Source: Terriglobus saanensis SP1PR4 (lineage in GTDB: Bacteria; Acidobacteriota; Terriglobia; Terriglobales; Acidobacteriaceae). From it: DNA of 64,000 bases. The position numbers and the translations under genes are program-made. The DNA is taken from contig NC_014963.1 of assembly GCF_000179915.2 (NCBI RefSeq), positions 4,960,001 through 5,024,000 of the forward strand. The letters are read 5' to 3'. The notes beneath the pieces are model-generated. The model had not been told where the DNA came from and searched no databases. It saw nothing but the letters and a program-made list of their open reading frames with translations. This document shows, in pieces, positions 43,267 through 50,528 of the stretch (positions are counted from its first letter, which is position 1; each line of letters begins with the position of its first letter).

Positions 43267-45297
43267 TTACAGCGTCGCAGCCTTCGTTTCCAACAGGTTC
43301 TTTGCGCGGGCGAGGAAGTCCGCCAGCGGGGTGGAGCCTTCGTCGCCCTTGCCGCGTGTGCGGACGGAGACGGCTTTGGCTTCGGCTTCCTTGTCGCCCA
43401 TGATGAGGACGAAGGGGACCTTTTGCAGTGTGAGGTCGCGGATCTTTGCGTTCATCTTTTCGTTGCGGGCGTCGAGCGTCACGCGAAGGCCGATGGCTTC
43501 CAATTCTTTCTTTACCGTTTCAGCGTAGGCGGTGTGCTTTTCGCTGATGGGGACGAGGCCGATCTGGATGGGTGCGAGCCAGAGCGGGAAGGCTCCCGCG
43601 TAGTGCTCGATCAGCACGCCGAAGAAGCGTTCCACGGAGCCGAAGAGGGCGCGGTGGACCATGACGGGCTGGTGCTTCTCACCGTCTTCCCCCGTGTATT
43701 CCAGTTCGAAGCGCCGGGGCAGGTTGAAGTCGAACTGCACCGTGGAGAGCTGCCAGAGGCGGCCGAGGACATCGACGAGTTTGACGTCGATCTTCGGACC
43801 GTAGAAGGCCGCTTCGCCGGGGATCTCCTTGTAGGGAATGTTCTTGCGATTCAGAGCGGTCTTCAGGCCGTTGACGGCGAGCTCCCAGTCCTTCGGGTCG
43901 CCGACGTAGTGCTTCGCGTCGTTCGGGTCCCAGGTGGAAAGCTCCACCTTGAACTCGTTGAAGCCGAATTTGTGCAGGACTTCTTCAGCAAACTCGACGC
44001 AGGCGACGACCTCGTCTTCGATCTGCGCGGGCGTGCAGAAGATGTGCGCATCGTCCTGCGTAAAGCCGCGGACGCGAAGCAGGCCGTGCATGGTGCCGGA
44101 GCGCTCGTAGCGGTAGACGTTGCCGAGTTCGGCGTAGCGTACGGGAAGGTCGCGGTAGCTCTTCGGCGAGTTCTTGTAGATGAGGATGTGGCCCGGGCAG
44201 TTCATGGGCTTCAGGCGATACTCCGCGTCGTCCAGCTCCATGGGAGCGTACATGTTCTGACCGTAGAAGCCTTCGTGGCCGCTGATCTGCCAGAGCTCGC
44301 GGCGCATGACGTGCGGCGTCACGACGAGGTCGTAGCCACGGCGCAGGCACTCGTCGCGCATCCAGTCTTCCATGGTCTTGCGGATGATCGCGCCGTTGGG
44401 ATGCCAGAAGATAAGGCCCGAACCGGCGAGCTCCTGGATGGAGAAGAGGTCGAGCTGTTTGCCCAGGACACGGTGATCGCGAGCCTTGATCTCTTCCAGA
44501 TGCTTGAAATGCGCGTCGAGGTCCTTCTGGTTGTAGAAGGCGGTTCCGTAGACGCGCTGGAGCTGCGGGTTCTTCTCGTCGCCGAGCCAGTAAGCTCCTG
44601 CGATCGTGGTGACCTTGTAGGCCTTCACGCGGCCAGTGGAAGGGACGTGCGGTCCACGGCAGAAGTCGGTGAAGGCGCCGTTTTTGTAGAGCGAGACCTC
44701 TTCGCCGGGATGTGTGAACTTTTCGATGAAGTGCTGCTTCATGAACTCGCCGTGCGCGGCATAGTCGGCCAGCGCCTGCTCGCGCGGCTCGTAGGAGCGA
44801 AGAAAGGGCTCGTCACGCTTGACGACGTCGGCCATGCGTTGCTCGATGGCGGCGAGATCGTCGGGCGTGAAGGGCTTCTCGCGATAGATGTCGTAGAAGA
44901 AACCGTTGTCGGTTGCGGGGCCGTGGCCGAGCTTCACTTCGGGGTAGAGCTCTGTGATGGCGGTCGCCATGACGTGCGCGGCGGAGTGGCGCAGGACCTT
45001 GAGCGCGTCGGGGTCAGACTCCTTGAGGAGTTCGAGCGAGACGTCTTCGGTGAGCGGCTGACGCAGGTCGACGATCTTCTCTGCCGCCGTGTTGTCGGCG
45101 GCGTACATGGCGTCTTCGCTAGTCGTCTCGTCCGTGGTGCTGGCAGGGGGGGCGGCATGCAGTGCCTTGATGCGGGCGACGACGACGACTGCGGCGAGGC
45201 GAGGCGAGATGCTGGTCGCGATGTCGAGGGGCGTGGTGCCGGAGGGGACTTCGCGGATACTGCCGTCGGGGAGGTGGATCTTGATCTGTTCGCTCAC
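43267..45297 (-). CDS. thrS: Threonyl-tRNA synthetase, 676 aa
   Basis: Class II synthetase in full length: an N-terminal TGS domain (MSEQIKIHLPDGSIREVPSG), then the editing domain with LRHSAAHVMATAITELYPEV and the second HxxxH. The catalytic core with PMNCPGHILIYK and RYERSGTMHGLLRVRGFTQDDAHIF (motif 2) follows, then motif 3 GSVERFFGVLIEHY and an anticodon-binding C-terminus. A GTG starts the gene. It lies first in a minus-strand run of five closely packed genes. It should be essential. Confidence 0.98.
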   Translation of the reverse strand: MSEQIKIHLPDGSIREVPSGTTPLDIATSISPRLAAVVVVARIKALHAAPPASTTDETTSEDAMYAADNTAAEKIVDLRQPLTEDVSLELLKESDPDALKVLRHSAAHVMATAITELYPEVKLGHGPATDNGFFYDIYREKPFTPDDLAAIEQRMADVVKRDEPFLRSYEPREQALADYAAHGEFMKQHFIEKFTHPGEEVSLYKNGAFTDFCRGPHVPSTGRVKAYKVTTIAGAYWLGDEKNPQLQRVYGTAFYNQKDLDAHFKHLEEIKARDHRVLGKQLDLFSIQELAGSGLIFWHPNGAIIRKTMEDWMRDECLRRGYDLVVTPHVMRRELWQISGHEGFYGQNMYAPMELDDAEYRLKPMNCPGHILIYKNSPKSYRDLPVRYAELGNVYRYERSGTMHGLLRVRGFTQDDAHIFCTPAQIEDEVVACVEFAEEVLHKFGFNEFKVELSTWDPNDAKHYVGDPKDWELAVNGLKTALNRKNIPYKEIPGEAAFYGPKIDVKLVDVLGRLWQLSTVQFDFNLPRRFELEYTGEDGEKHQPVMVHRALFGSVERFFGVLIEHYAGAFPLWLAPIQIGLVPISEKHTAYAETVKKELEAIGLRVTLDARNEKMNAKIRDLTLQKVPFVLIMGDKEAEAKAVSVRTRGKGDEGSTPLADFLARAKNLLETKAATL

Positions 45298-45385
45298 CCT
45301 TACAGGATATGGTGTGGGCGACGGGGGAGTCGAGTGGGGTGGGGAAACGCTGGGGTTTGCTACGTGCAGGAGGACAAAAAGGAGG

Positions 45386-45460
45386 GGCTTCCTGAGGGAT
45401 CAGGTTTGTGCGCTCCGCGCGACCCCAACCTTTCGCAAAGGGCGCGAAAGAATGGGGCAC
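45386..45460 (+). repeat. Dispersed multi-hairpin repeat, copy 6 (3' half)
   Basis: GGGCTTCCTGAGGGATCAGG, GCGC-tcc-GCGC, GACCCCAACC, then TTTCGC-aaagggc-GCGAAA and GAATGGGGCAC. A partial 5' unit (ACATCGC-aaagagc-GCGATGT with ATGGGGCACCCG) follows separately at 45551-45589. Together with repeat B at 45487 they fill the 327-base gap between the thrS and propeller genes. Confidence 0.8.
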
Positions 45461-45486
45461 AGATGCTTCACCCGACCGACAACTTT

Positions 45487-45524
45487 TTTGTCATCCCGTA
45501 ACGGAATAGAGAGATCTGCTTTTC
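45487..45524 (-). repeat. Short dispersed repeat B, copy 2
   Basis: TTTGTCATCCCG, TAACGG and AGAGATCTGCTTT are the inverse of the repeat B unit at 25448, with a different centre. It lies between two pieces of the multi-hairpin element. Confidence 0.45.
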
Positions 45525-45550
45525 AAAGCGGTTCGCGCCTGACGCGAATG

Positions 45551-45589
45551 CCCACACATCGCAAAGAGCGCGATGTATGGGGCACCCGA
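45551..45589 (+). repeat. Partial 5' unit of the multi-hairpin repeat
   Basis: Contains ACATCGC-aaagagc-GCGATGT and ATGGGGCACCCG, identical to the central hairpin of copy 1 (3698-3731), but lacks the two hairpins that precede it there. Confidence 0.7.
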
Positions 45590-45624
45590 CTTTGTGGTTC
45601 TTTGAAGTTTGAAGGACGCGGATC

Positions 45625-46704
45625 TCAGTGGATCGCGAGGAGGCCGAAGTTGCTGATGTTGAAGGCCGAAGCTGTGTCCAGGATGGCTGGAGTGACGTCT
45701 CCGGTGGCGGTGGGGGCGAAGGCGGCGAGTTCAAAGAAGCTGTTGAACGCGCCGAAGACCCCAACGGTATAGATGTTGCCGACGGAATCGACCTCCACAC
45801 CGCCTAGCCCCTGATTTGCTCCAAGCGTGGCGCCTCCAACGGTCTTGATGGGGGCGACGTTGCCGGTGGCTCCCGCGGCGAATTCGGCGACCACGCCGAA
45901 GTTTCCGGTGGGATCGGCGGAGGAGACATAGATGTTGTTGCTGGCGTCGAGAGCGACGCCGTTCGCCGGGAATACCAGTCCCGTGGCGGGTCCGCTAATG
46001 GTGCTCGCGGGCGCGACGTTGCCCGTCGCGGTGGGCGAGAAGACCGAAATGCCGAGTTGGACCAGGTCGGAGACGTAGAGGTTGCCGGCCGTATCCACTG
46101 CGAGCGAGAGCGGTTGATTGAGCAGCGTGGCCGCTCCGGTGATCGTCCGCGTCGGGATGGAAACTCCGTTGGCTTTGGGGTCGAAGACGAAGATGGAAGA
46201 CGGGTTGGAGAGATTGGAGAGGCTGTTGGACGGAGCGTCCGAGACATAGATGCTTCCAGCGCTATCCACGGTAATGCCGATGGGAAAGATGAGCGACGTG
46301 GAGGTGATGGTGCGCATGGGTGTGGCGGCCCCTGTCGCGTTGGCGTCGTAGACAAGGATCTCTGAAACCGAAGTGGTGGTGCTGACGGCGGTGACGTAGA
46401 CGTTTCCTGTGCTATCGGTGGCGACGCCGCTAAGGAAGAAGCCCGCGGGTCCGGTGATGCTGGTGGCGGGCGCAACAATCCCGTTTGTGGCGGTGCTGAA
46501 CTTCAAGATGGAGTCTGAGGCAGTGGCTACGTTGAGCGTATTGTTCTGCACGACCACGATATTCGCCGCGCCTCCCGCAACCAGAGGTGTCGGGGGTGTG
46601 GCAGGTGTGGTCGATCCGATACCGTTGTTGGAGCTGTTACCGCAACCAGACAGGAGAGTCAGGCCGACCAGGATCGTGCCCGCACAGATTAAAGATCGCT
46701 TCAT
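45625..46704 (-). CDS. Lipoprotein with NHL-like propeller repeats, 359 aa
   Basis: A lipobox ends the signal peptide (LVGLTLLSGCGNSSN, lipidation at Cys21). Five or six propeller blades follow, each with the pattern GxxxDSxGNxYVxDxxxxxxxVF. Examples are GVATDSTGNVYVTAV, LAVDTAGNLYVSDLV and VEVDSVGNIYTVG. The composition is Thr/Ala-rich, as often seen in acidobacterial NHL-type secreted proteins. It is probably a surface-anchored binding or scaffold protein. No catalytic motif is visible. Confidence 0.87.
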   Translation of the reverse strand: MKRSLICAGTILVGLTLLSGCGNSSNNGIGSTTPATPPTPLVAGGAANIVVVQNNTLNVATASDSILKFSTATNGIVAPATSITGPAGFFLSGVATDSTGNVYVTAVSTTTSVSEILVYDANATGAATPMRTITSTSLIFPIGITVDSAGSIYVSDAPSNSLSNLSNPSSIFVFDPKANGVSIPTRTITGAATLLNQPLSLAVDTAGNLYVSDLVQLGISVFSPTATGNVAPASTISGPATGLVFPANGVALDASNNIYVSSADPTGNFGVVAEFAAGATGNVAPIKTVGGATLGANQGLGGVEVDSVGNIYTVGVFGAFNSFFELAAFAPTATGDVTPAILDTASAFNISNFGLLAIH

Positions 46705-46822
46705 GGTGTCCTCGCATCTTTTCGGACACGGCTTTTTAGCTTTTGATGCGGCAGTCTGAGAGAAATTAAAGGGAACTGTAAGTATTCAGGCACAGATAGC
46801 GACGCACTTATACAAAAGGATC

Positions 46823-47995
46823 ATGGTGACCAAAATGGGATTGAAGGTAAGCGATCTGGCACCGCGTGCGTTGCAAAGCGAGATCCGTGCGATGACGGCG
46901 GAGTGCCAGCGGATGGGTGGGGTGAACCTGGCTCAGGGCGTCTGCGACACCGACCCCCCGGAGGTCGTTCTGCGCGAAGCGAAGGCGGCGATGGATGCGG
47001 GCTTCAACCAGTACACGCGGATGGAGGGGATTGAGCGGCTGCGTGTGGCGGTGGCGGCGGAGGTCTCCGCGCGGCATGGCTTAGGCGTGGATCCCGAAGG
47101 CGAGGTGCTGATTACGAGTGGGGCGACGGGCGCCTTTCACGCAACGGCGATGGCCCTGCTGAACCCCGGCGACGAGGTGATCGTCTTCGAGCCGTTCTAT
47201 GGCTACCATCCGGGGACGCTACGTGCCCTGCGCATGGTGCCGGTCGTTGTTTCTCTTACAGGAGACGACTGGGCTTTGGATATTGACGCGATGCGAGCAG
47301 CGGTTACAGAAAGAACGCGGGCGGTGCTGATCAATACGCCGGGCAATCCTTCCGGGAAGATCTTTTCCCTTGCGGAGCTGGAGGCCGTTGCGACCCTCGC
47401 ACTGGAGCACAACCTCTTTGTCTTTACAGATGAGATCTACGAGCACTTTACCTATGGCAAACGGCCGCATATCCCGATGCGGACGCTACCGGGGATGCGC
47501 GAGCGCACGATCACGATGAGTGGCTACTCCAAGACGTACAGCGTGACGGGGTGGCGCATTGGAACAGTAGTTGCGGATGCGCGATGGACGCCTTCGATCA
47601 GCTACTTCCATGACATGACGTACGTCTGTGCTCCTGCGCCTTTGCAGCATGGCGTAGCTGCGGGGTTGGAGACGCTGGATGCCGGTTTTTATAAAGGGCT
47701 GGCGACGGAGCATCTTTCCAAGCGCACGATGCTGGTGGAGGCGCTGCTCGATGCAGGGTTGACGCCGCATCTGCCGGAGGGCGCGTACTACATCCTCGCC
47801 GACGTCTCGCGTCTGCCAGGGGAAACGGCTTCAGAGAAAGCGCGATGGCTGCTGCGCGAAACGGGTGTTGCCGGGGTGGCGGGGAGTGCGTTCTTTCGTC
47901 CCGGTGGAGGCGAGGGGTTGATGCGGTTTTGTTTTGCGAAGAAGGATGCGGAGTTGAAGGAAGCCTGTGAACGGTTGGGTGCGCTTCGCGGGTAA
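46823..47995 (+). CDS. Fold-type I PLP-dependent aminotransferase, 390 aa
   Basis: Class I/II aminotransferase: VNLAQGVCDTDPPE near the N-terminus, then ITSGATGAFHATAMAL, INTPGNPSGKIFS, TDEIYEHFTYG and SGYSKTYSVTGWRIG with the PLP-binding Lys. The C-terminus has LMRFCFAKKD with the carboxylate-binding Arg. It resembles kynurenine/methionine (KAT/YbdL-like) aminotransferases; the amino donor is uncertain. ATG at 46823 has AAAGGA close by; GTG at 46826 gives better spacing and cannot be excluded. Confidence 0.94.
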   Translation: MVTKMGLKVSDLAPRALQSEIRAMTAECQRMGGVNLAQGVCDTDPPEVVLREAKAAMDAGFNQYTRMEGIERLRVAVAAEVSARHGLGVDPEGEVLITSGATGAFHATAMALLNPGDEVIVFEPFYGYHPGTLRALRMVPVVVSLTGDDWALDIDAMRAAVTERTRAVLINTPGNPSGKIFSLAELEAVATLALEHNLFVFTDEIYEHFTYGKRPHIPMRTLPGMRERTITMSGYSKTYSVTGWRIGTVVADARWTPSISYFHDMTYVCAPAPLQHGVAAGLETLDAGFYKGLATEHLSKRTMLVEALLDAGLTPHLPEGAYYILADVSRLPGETASEKARWLLRETGVAGVAGSAFFRPGGGEGLMRFCFAKKDAELKEACERLGALRG

Positions 47996-48001
47996 CTCTA
48001 C

Positions 48002-48032
48002 TTTGTCATCTCGTAGCGTAGATCTGCTTTTC
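48002..48032 (-). repeat. Short dispersed repeat B, copy 3
   Basis: TTTGTCATCTCG, TAGCG and TAGATCTGCTTT follow the same arrangement as the other two copies, here immediately before copy 7 of the multi-hairpin element. Confidence 0.45.
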
Positions 48033-48045
48033 GGGTTTTCCGCTG

Positions 48046-48165
48046 GGTCGCTCTTCGAGCGATGGATGGGGCACCCGGCACCCGATCTTAGTTTCCTGAT
48101 GGATTTGGTTTGTGCGCCCTGCGCGACCCCACCCTTTCGCGATGAAGCCGCAAAGAATGGGGCAC
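48046..48165 (+). repeat. Dispersed multi-hairpin repeat, copy 7 (internal hairpins lost)
   Basis: CGCTC-ttc-GAGCG leads directly into ATGGGGCACCCGG, so the second and third hairpins of copies 2 and 3 are missing. Then come TTTCCTGATGGATTTGG, GCGC-cct-GCGC, GACCCCACCC, TTTCGC-gatgaagcc-GCAAAG and AATGGGGCAC. It lies between convergent genes. Confidence 0.82.
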
Positions 48166-48181
48166 AAAACAGTGAAGGCGG

Positions 48182-49387
48182 TTAGCCCACACGGCTTAAG
48201 GCGTACTGGCGGCAGTGTTCGAGATAGCTGGCTTCGTGGTCGGCTACGAGCGACACGACCGAGGTCCAGAGCCAGCCGGGGGCTTCCAGGCCGCGGCTGT
48301 GGCGGCTCTTGATCTGCTTCGCCCAAGCCTGGCGGACATCCGGGGACATCTGACGGGCGTGGGCTTTGCCGACTACGGAGGCGAAGAGGCGCGCGGAGAG
48401 AATGGCCTCCTGCTGCGTAAGCGCGGCGAGTTCGAACTTCATATCCTGCGGACGAAGTTCTCGCACTACGACCTGACGTCCAGCGAAGGTGGATGAGAGC
48501 ATGCGCTCGCCGAGGAAGGGTGAGAGTGCGAGGGCACCCGCCACAACGCGCTCGGCATTGTTTGCGGGCATTTCTACGTTCGGAGCGGTGGGTGCTGCGG
48601 CGCGTGTGGCTTCCTTGATGTCGATCATGCGGAAGCCGTGGCGGTTCTTCTTGCCTACGCCTACGAGGACGGCGTAGCGCAGACGTCCCAGCGAAGAACA
48701 GCCCTTCATCCAATACGCGGCGTCGAGCATTTGAATGGGCTGTCCCTCGTCGCACTGATGAAGGCATTGCACCAGCTTGCGTGCCTTCTCCCCTTCAAAA
48801 AACTTGCGCAAATGTTCGCGCTCGTCTCCGGTGAGCGACCAGAAGCGCTTGCCCAGAGGAATCGTGGGGGTGACGTCTTCGATGCGCTCCTCTGCAAGGT
48901 GCTTCCACTTGCGGTTGAAGGCTTCCTGCATCACCTTCTGAATGGGCGCGATCTGGTTTACGTCCGGTTTTTTGTGGCGGGAAGAGAGTTCGCCGAGGTA
49001 GCCGTCGATCATCGCCTCCAACATGAACGCCGTGGTGACGCCGGGGAGATCGGAGGAACGCGCGGCCATGGCGAGCGAAAGACCGAGGCGAAGGAGATCA
49101 TGCGCCGGGTTGCCGATGACGGTCTGGTCGAGATCGCGAATCTGGATCTCCACCTGGCCGTCGAGGTTCGCTACAGGACCAAGATTGCCGACGTGGCAGT
49201 CGCCGCAGATCCAGATGGGCGGACCGGAGGGAAGAGACGCGGGCGCGTTGCCCTTCGAGAGCCATTCGTAAAAACGGATCGTGTTGCCACGGACGTAGGC
49301 ATGAGCAGACGAGGCCATCTTGAGATGGCGTTGATCGTCGAGGACTTCTTTGCGGTGCGCAGGCTTTACCTGCAGGGAGATCCTCAT
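48182..49387 (-). CDS. DUF2252 family protein, 401 aa
   Basis: A protein kinase-like fold family of unknown activity: YEWLSKGNAPASLPSGPPIWICGDCHVGNLGPV, then QIRDLDQTVIGNPAHDLLRLGLSLA. KKNRHGFRMIDIKEATRAAAP, MKFELAALTQQE and a C-terminal helix follow. GDCHxxN and DxDxT motifs suit an aminoglycoside phosphotransferase-like catalytic loop. The start at 49387 overlaps the HAD gene stop by four bases, which fixes the coupling. Function is unknown. Confidence 0.9.
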   Translation of the reverse strand: MRISLQVKPAHRKEVLDDQRHLKMASSAHAYVRGNTIRFYEWLSKGNAPASLPSGPPIWICGDCHVGNLGPVANLDGQVEIQIRDLDQTVIGNPAHDLLRLGLSLAMAARSSDLPGVTTAFMLEAMIDGYLGELSSRHKKPDVNQIAPIQKVMQEAFNRKWKHLAEERIEDVTPTIPLGKRFWSLTGDEREHLRKFFEGEKARKLVQCLHQCDEGQPIQMLDAAYWMKGCSSLGRLRYAVLVGVGKKNRHGFRMIDIKEATRAAAPTAPNVEMPANNAERVVAGALALSPFLGERMLSSTFAGRQVVVRELRPQDMKFELAALTQQEAILSARLFASVVGKAHARQMSPDVRQAWAKQIKSRHSRGLEAPGWLWTSVVSLVADHEASYLEHCRQYALSRVG

Positions 49388-50046
49388 CGGGCCAGGGGAG
49401 AGCTGTCGTAGTTGCGATAAAGATCGGCGACGTCCTCGTAGATTGCCACTGCACCGGATAGCTCTTCGCGTGTCCAACCGCCGGAGCATACGGCGATGGT
49501 GGAAACGCCTGCCTTGCCTGCTGCTTCAATGTCGTAGGGCGTATCGCCCAGAGCGATGCAGTGCGCTGCGCTCAAGCCCAGCTTGCCAATGGCTGCCTGA
49601 AAGATATCGGGGTCCGGCTTGGAGCTGCTGGCGTCGGCTGAGGTGGTGTCGCCCTCGGTGAGGTCTTCGATCTGCGCGATCTTTTTGTAGGCTGCGAGGT
49701 CTTCCTTGTCCGTAGACGAAGCCACTGCGATGCGAAGGCCATTCTCTTTCATACGCACGAGCAGGTCGCGCGCATGCGGTAGTGGCTGCAGATTGGGGAG
49801 ATAGTCGCGATGGAAGACGCCGGCGCGATGCTCTTTGATGCGCGGTTGCAGGCGTTCGAGATCGCGCGCGGGAACGTAGGCGGGGATGACCTTGTCTCCG
49901 CCCTTACCGATCTGGTGCAGCATTTCGTTGAAGTCGACGTGGATGCCGAAGTGGGCAAGCGTTTTCATCCACGCTTCGGCGTGGGCGGCATTGGAGTCGA
50001 TCAGGGTCCCGTCGACATCACACAGGACAGCTTGCAATTTACTCAT
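49384..50046 (-). CDS. HAD-superfamily phosphatase, 220 aa
   Basis: All HAD motifs are present: LCDVDGTLIDSNAAHAEAW (motif I with the Asp nucleophile), VASSTDKEDL (motif II), Lys in SSKPDPDIFQAAIGKL (motif III) and ALGDTPYDIEAAGKAG (motif IV). The cap is of the beta-phosphoglucomutase type. It probably dephosphorylates a small sugar phosphate. It is the upstream gene of the DUF2252 pair. Confidence 0.92.
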   Translation of the reverse strand: MSKLQAVLCDVDGTLIDSNAAHAEAWMKTLAHFGIHVDFNEMLHQIGKGGDKVIPAYVPARDLERLQPRIKEHRAGVFHRDYLPNLQPLPHARDLLVRMKENGLRIAVASSTDKEDLAAYKKIAQIEDLTEGDTTSADASSSKPDPDIFQAAIGKLGLSAAHCIALGDTPYDIEAAGKAGVSTIAVCSGGWTREELSGAVAIYEDVADLYRNYDSSPLAR

Positions 50047-50080
50047 GTGGAGTAGGATGCGAGCGAGGGAGAAGGTGCGT

Positions 50081-50344
50081 ATGAAGAGCTGCAGTCATTT
50101 AGAGACAATTACGGAACCGAAGCCCAACACCAAGGGTTGTGAAGAATGCCTGAAGATGGGCGATAGCTGGGTGCATCTCCGCCTGTGCGAGGAGTGCGGG
50201 CATGTGGGATGCTGCGACGACTCAAAGAACAAGCATGCGACGAAGCACTTTCATCACACAAAACACCCCATCATGCGCTCCCTGGAACCGGGAGAGACAT
50301 GGGGATGGTGCTATGTGGATGAGGTGATGCTGGATTTCTCGTAG
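50081..50344 (+). CDS. UBP-type zinc finger protein, 87 aa
   Basis: Small protein with the ZnF-UBP ligand set: CSHLETI, then CEECLK, LRLCEECGHVGCCDDSKNKHATKHFHHTKHP and WGWCYVDE. Eukaryotic relatives bind the C-terminal GG of ubiquitin; bacterial homologues of this size lack a ubiquitin partner and have unclear function. GAGGGAGAAGG seven bases upstream supports the ATG at 50081. It is divergent from the HAD gene across 34 bases. Confidence 0.9.
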   Translation: MKSCSHLETITEPKPNTKGCEECLKMGDSWVHLRLCEECGHVGCCDDSKNKHATKHFHHTKHPIMRSLEPGETWGWCYVDEVMLDFS

Positions 50345-50381
50345 CTGTTCGTCCGGCCTTTGCAAGGCATAAGTGACGATA

Positions 50382-50442
50382 GGTCGGGCCTTCAGCCCTC
50401 ATCCGATCGCCGTTCCCGCTCCCTGGGGCGTTGCCCCGGGCT
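50382..50442 (+). repeat. Short dispersed repeat C, copy 2
   Basis: GGTCGGGCC-ttca-GCCCTC is followed by a GC-rich hairpin GGGGC-gtt-GCCCC (50425-50437) and GGGCT. The first half also occurs at 28782 after another gene. It lies between the UBP and pilT genes. Confidence 0.45.
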
Positions 50443-50528
50443 AATGCGATCAAGTGTGTGCCACTTAGTATCTGGCAAGCTACACTCTTTTCCTGCGACA
50501 CATCGGCCGCAACTTCGTCCAAACGAAC

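Noticed and set aside
43252-45501. 749-residue open frame on the plus strand
   Set aside because: It lies antisense to thrS, which has all synthetase motifs; its composition (Val/Asp/Gly-rich with no motif) marks it as a shadow.
3656-48165. CRISPR array
   Set aside because: The hairpin repeats are dispersed over 45 kb with no regular spacers, and no cas gene is present.
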